Below are positions 6,774-7,628 of a stretch of DNA of 7,628 bases, in pieces. A model generated the notes under the pieces. It did no database searches. It worked only from the letters and a program-made list of their open reading frames with translations, and was not told where the DNA came from. Made by a program: the position numbers and the translations under genes. The stretch is taken from positions 1 to 7,628 of the forward strand of contig CACZOG010000001.1 in the NCBI GenBank assembly GCA_902782715.1. Direction: 5' to 3'. This DNA is from an uncultured Lachnospiraceae bacterium. GTDB taxonomy: Bacteria; Bacillota; Clostridia; Lachnospirales; Lachnospiraceae. Positions within the stretch are counted from its first letter, which is position 1, and every line of letters starts with the position of its first letter.

Positions 6774-6807
6774 ATTATATGTTAGCCCAGAAACGCTTTA
6801 AAGTCAA
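6774..6807 (-). promoter_or_regulatory. Predicted sigma-A promoter of the proS operon
   Basis: On the - strand a perfect -10 TATAAT (6774-6779) follows TTTAAA (6797-6802) at 17 nt, a 4-of-6 match to the -35 box. An overlapping reading pairs a better -35, TTGACT (6802-6807), with a poorer -10, TAACAT (6779-6784), also at 17 nt. Either start would fall at about 6766-6772, just before the T-box leader structures begin. Confidence 0.55.
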
Positions 6808-6830
6808 CTTTATATCTTATGAAAAATACC

Positions 6831-6849
6831 CGAAAAACTATAGTTTTCG
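6831..6849 (-). terminator. AT-rich palindrome, possible weak terminator of the DUF4026/DUF2314 gene
   Basis: The sequence CGAAAA-A-CTATAG-TTTTCG (+ strand) is a near-perfect inverted repeat that starts 5 nt beyond the stop codon of the upstream gene. On the - strand it folds as a 7-bp stem with one bulged T and a TATA loop. GGGTATTTTTC follows, so the U-tract is offset. The stem is mostly A-U, so a weak terminator or an operator upstream of the proS promoter are both possible. Confidence 0.4.
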
Positions 6850-6853
6850 ACTT

Positions 6854-7628
6854 TTACAGGTCAAGACGATAAACATCATCGGGAGATATTCTTCCGTCGG
6901 GCGTAAAAATCAGCCAGTCCGTAACTTCATCGATATCATATGTTCCGATATCGCCTTCTTTTATGTTTGAGACAAAATACGGAGCCTGCGTAAGTTCTGC
7001 CACAAGTCTGCCGTCTTTGACATCTTTTAACTCAAACCAGATATGCTCTCTTGGCATTCCGCATTCTTCTTCGTTATCGGTTTTAAGGCCGATCTTTACA
7101 AGGCACATGCTTTTCTTGACTTTCTTTTTTGCCTTGATAAAATAATCGATCCTCTCCCTTGCGAGCGCACTCATTCTCTCGGTTTCGGGAGTGCTTATCA
7201 TGAATATCGGATTATTCTCGATCACGTCATCAAAATCCTGAAGGCAGGAGTAATTCTTGTTATCCTCATCTTCGGGAGTTTTGTACGTCATTATCGTGTA
7301 ATAATCGGAATGATATTCATCCCTGTCTCCCTCGATTCCCATCTGGGCATCGGGATAGAATTTAACAGCGTCCTCCCATTTTACTGCAGTGGTTACGATC
7401 CAGTCACCACCCTGCAGCTGGGCATTTAATACAGCATCTCCGGGATTGATCGGCTCATCGGCTTCAAGCATTCTGTAAGCCATAGTCTCGATGACCTGAT
7501 AATGCGTATTGTAATGCTCCTTGTTTGAATAAAGGACCTCAAGTTCGTATAGGCCGCATCTGTTAAGGCCGTGTGTATGAAGCCAGACTTCATCGTCATC
7601 GCCGCTTATGGCCTGAACAGTGAAAAGA
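6854..7628 (-). CDS. DUF4026/DUF2314-domain protein, N-terminus beyond the window
   Basis: The frame is open from the window's right edge to TAA at 6854-6856, giving about 257 visible residues. An internal ATG at 7481-7483 is not the real start, because the frame continues upstream with family-like sequence. The upstream part includes EVWLHTHGLNRCGLYELEVL, resembling the LHTHGL...ELE signature of DUF4026 proteins. The last 85 residues or so (MCLVKIGLKTDN, then EHIWFELKDVKDGRLVAEL, QAPYFVSNIKEGD, VTDWLIFTPDGRISPDDVYRL) match the pattern of DUF2314 domains: E.-H-.W followed by a P-Y-.V-.N-.-.-.GD block and a DW motif. No membrane segment or signal is visible in the available part, so a cytoplasmic protein is likely. 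Its biochemical role is unknown. It lies upstream of the proS promoter and is probably a separate transcription unit. Confidence 0.75.
   Translation of the reverse strand, partial: LFTVQAISGDDDEVWLHTHGLNRCGLYELEVLYSNKEHYNTHYQVIETMAYRMLEADEPINPGDAVLNAQLQGGDWIVTTAVKWEDAVKFYPDAQMGIEGDRDEYHSDYYTIMTYKTPEDEDNKNYSCLQDFDDVIENNPIFMISTPETERMSALARERIDYFIKAKKKVKKSMCLVKIGLKTDNEEECGMPREHIWFELKDVKDGRLVAELTQAPYFVSNIKEGDIGTYDIDEVTDWLIFTPDGRISPDDVYRLDL

Noticed and set aside
7043..7429. Open frame of 128 codons on the + strand over the DUF4026/DUF2314 gene
   Set aside because: It lies antisense to a frame with recognisable domain motifs, and its hydrophobic appearance comes from reading acidic codons backwards.
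1..7628. CRISPR array, insertion sequence, tRNA or rRNA gene
   Set aside because: No regularly spaced repeats, no transposase motifs or terminal inverted repeats, and no tRNA cloverleaf or rRNA signature was seen on either strand.

Overview
The window most likely comes from a low-to-moderate GC Clostridia, probably a Lachnospiraceae-like Firmicute. The clues are a proline T-box leader ahead of proS, strong AGGAGG-type ribosome binding sites, rho-independent terminators with U-tracts, Firmicute-style lipoproteins and an ADP-ribose-type NUDIX hydrolase. Family assignments are read from motifs by eye, without database searches.

Layout. At the left edge is the C-terminal end of an AEC-family permease on the + strand (1-371), closed by a strong hairpin terminator (394-424). 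Everything else is on the - strand and is read from right to left. At the right edge is the C-terminal part of a DUF4026/DUF2314-type protein (6854-7628), followed by an AT-rich palindrome that may be its terminator. Next come a promoter, a tRNA-Pro-sensing T-box leader with an antiterminator/terminator switch (6566-6770), and prolyl-tRNA synthetase proS (4790-6532). Four more genes follow in the same direction with no visible terminator between them: lipoprotein C (3510-4730), a NUDIX hydrolase overlapping it by 17 nt (2963-3526), lipoprotein B (1614-2855) and lipoprotein A (423-1583). The operon ends against the AEC transporter in a tail-to-tail arrangement, and the last stop codon lies in the T-tract of the shared terminator.

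How the genes may work together. The lack of terminators and the short spacings (59 nt, -17 nt, 107 nt, 30 nt) suggest one five-gene transcript controlled by uncharged tRNA-Pro. ProS and the NUDIX enzyme are recognisable families. The three lipoproteins are paralogs of 386-413 aa that I do not recognise as a named family. Their C-terminal halves read as a transglutaminase-like fold (W..V...D...Y.C[DN], then YFGMSD.TR). The residues aligning with the catalytic Cys and His are replaced in all three, and the Asp is kept in two. They look like non-catalytic, surface-anchored pseudo-transglutaminases, placed under a proline-starvation switch. This is the most unusual content of the window.
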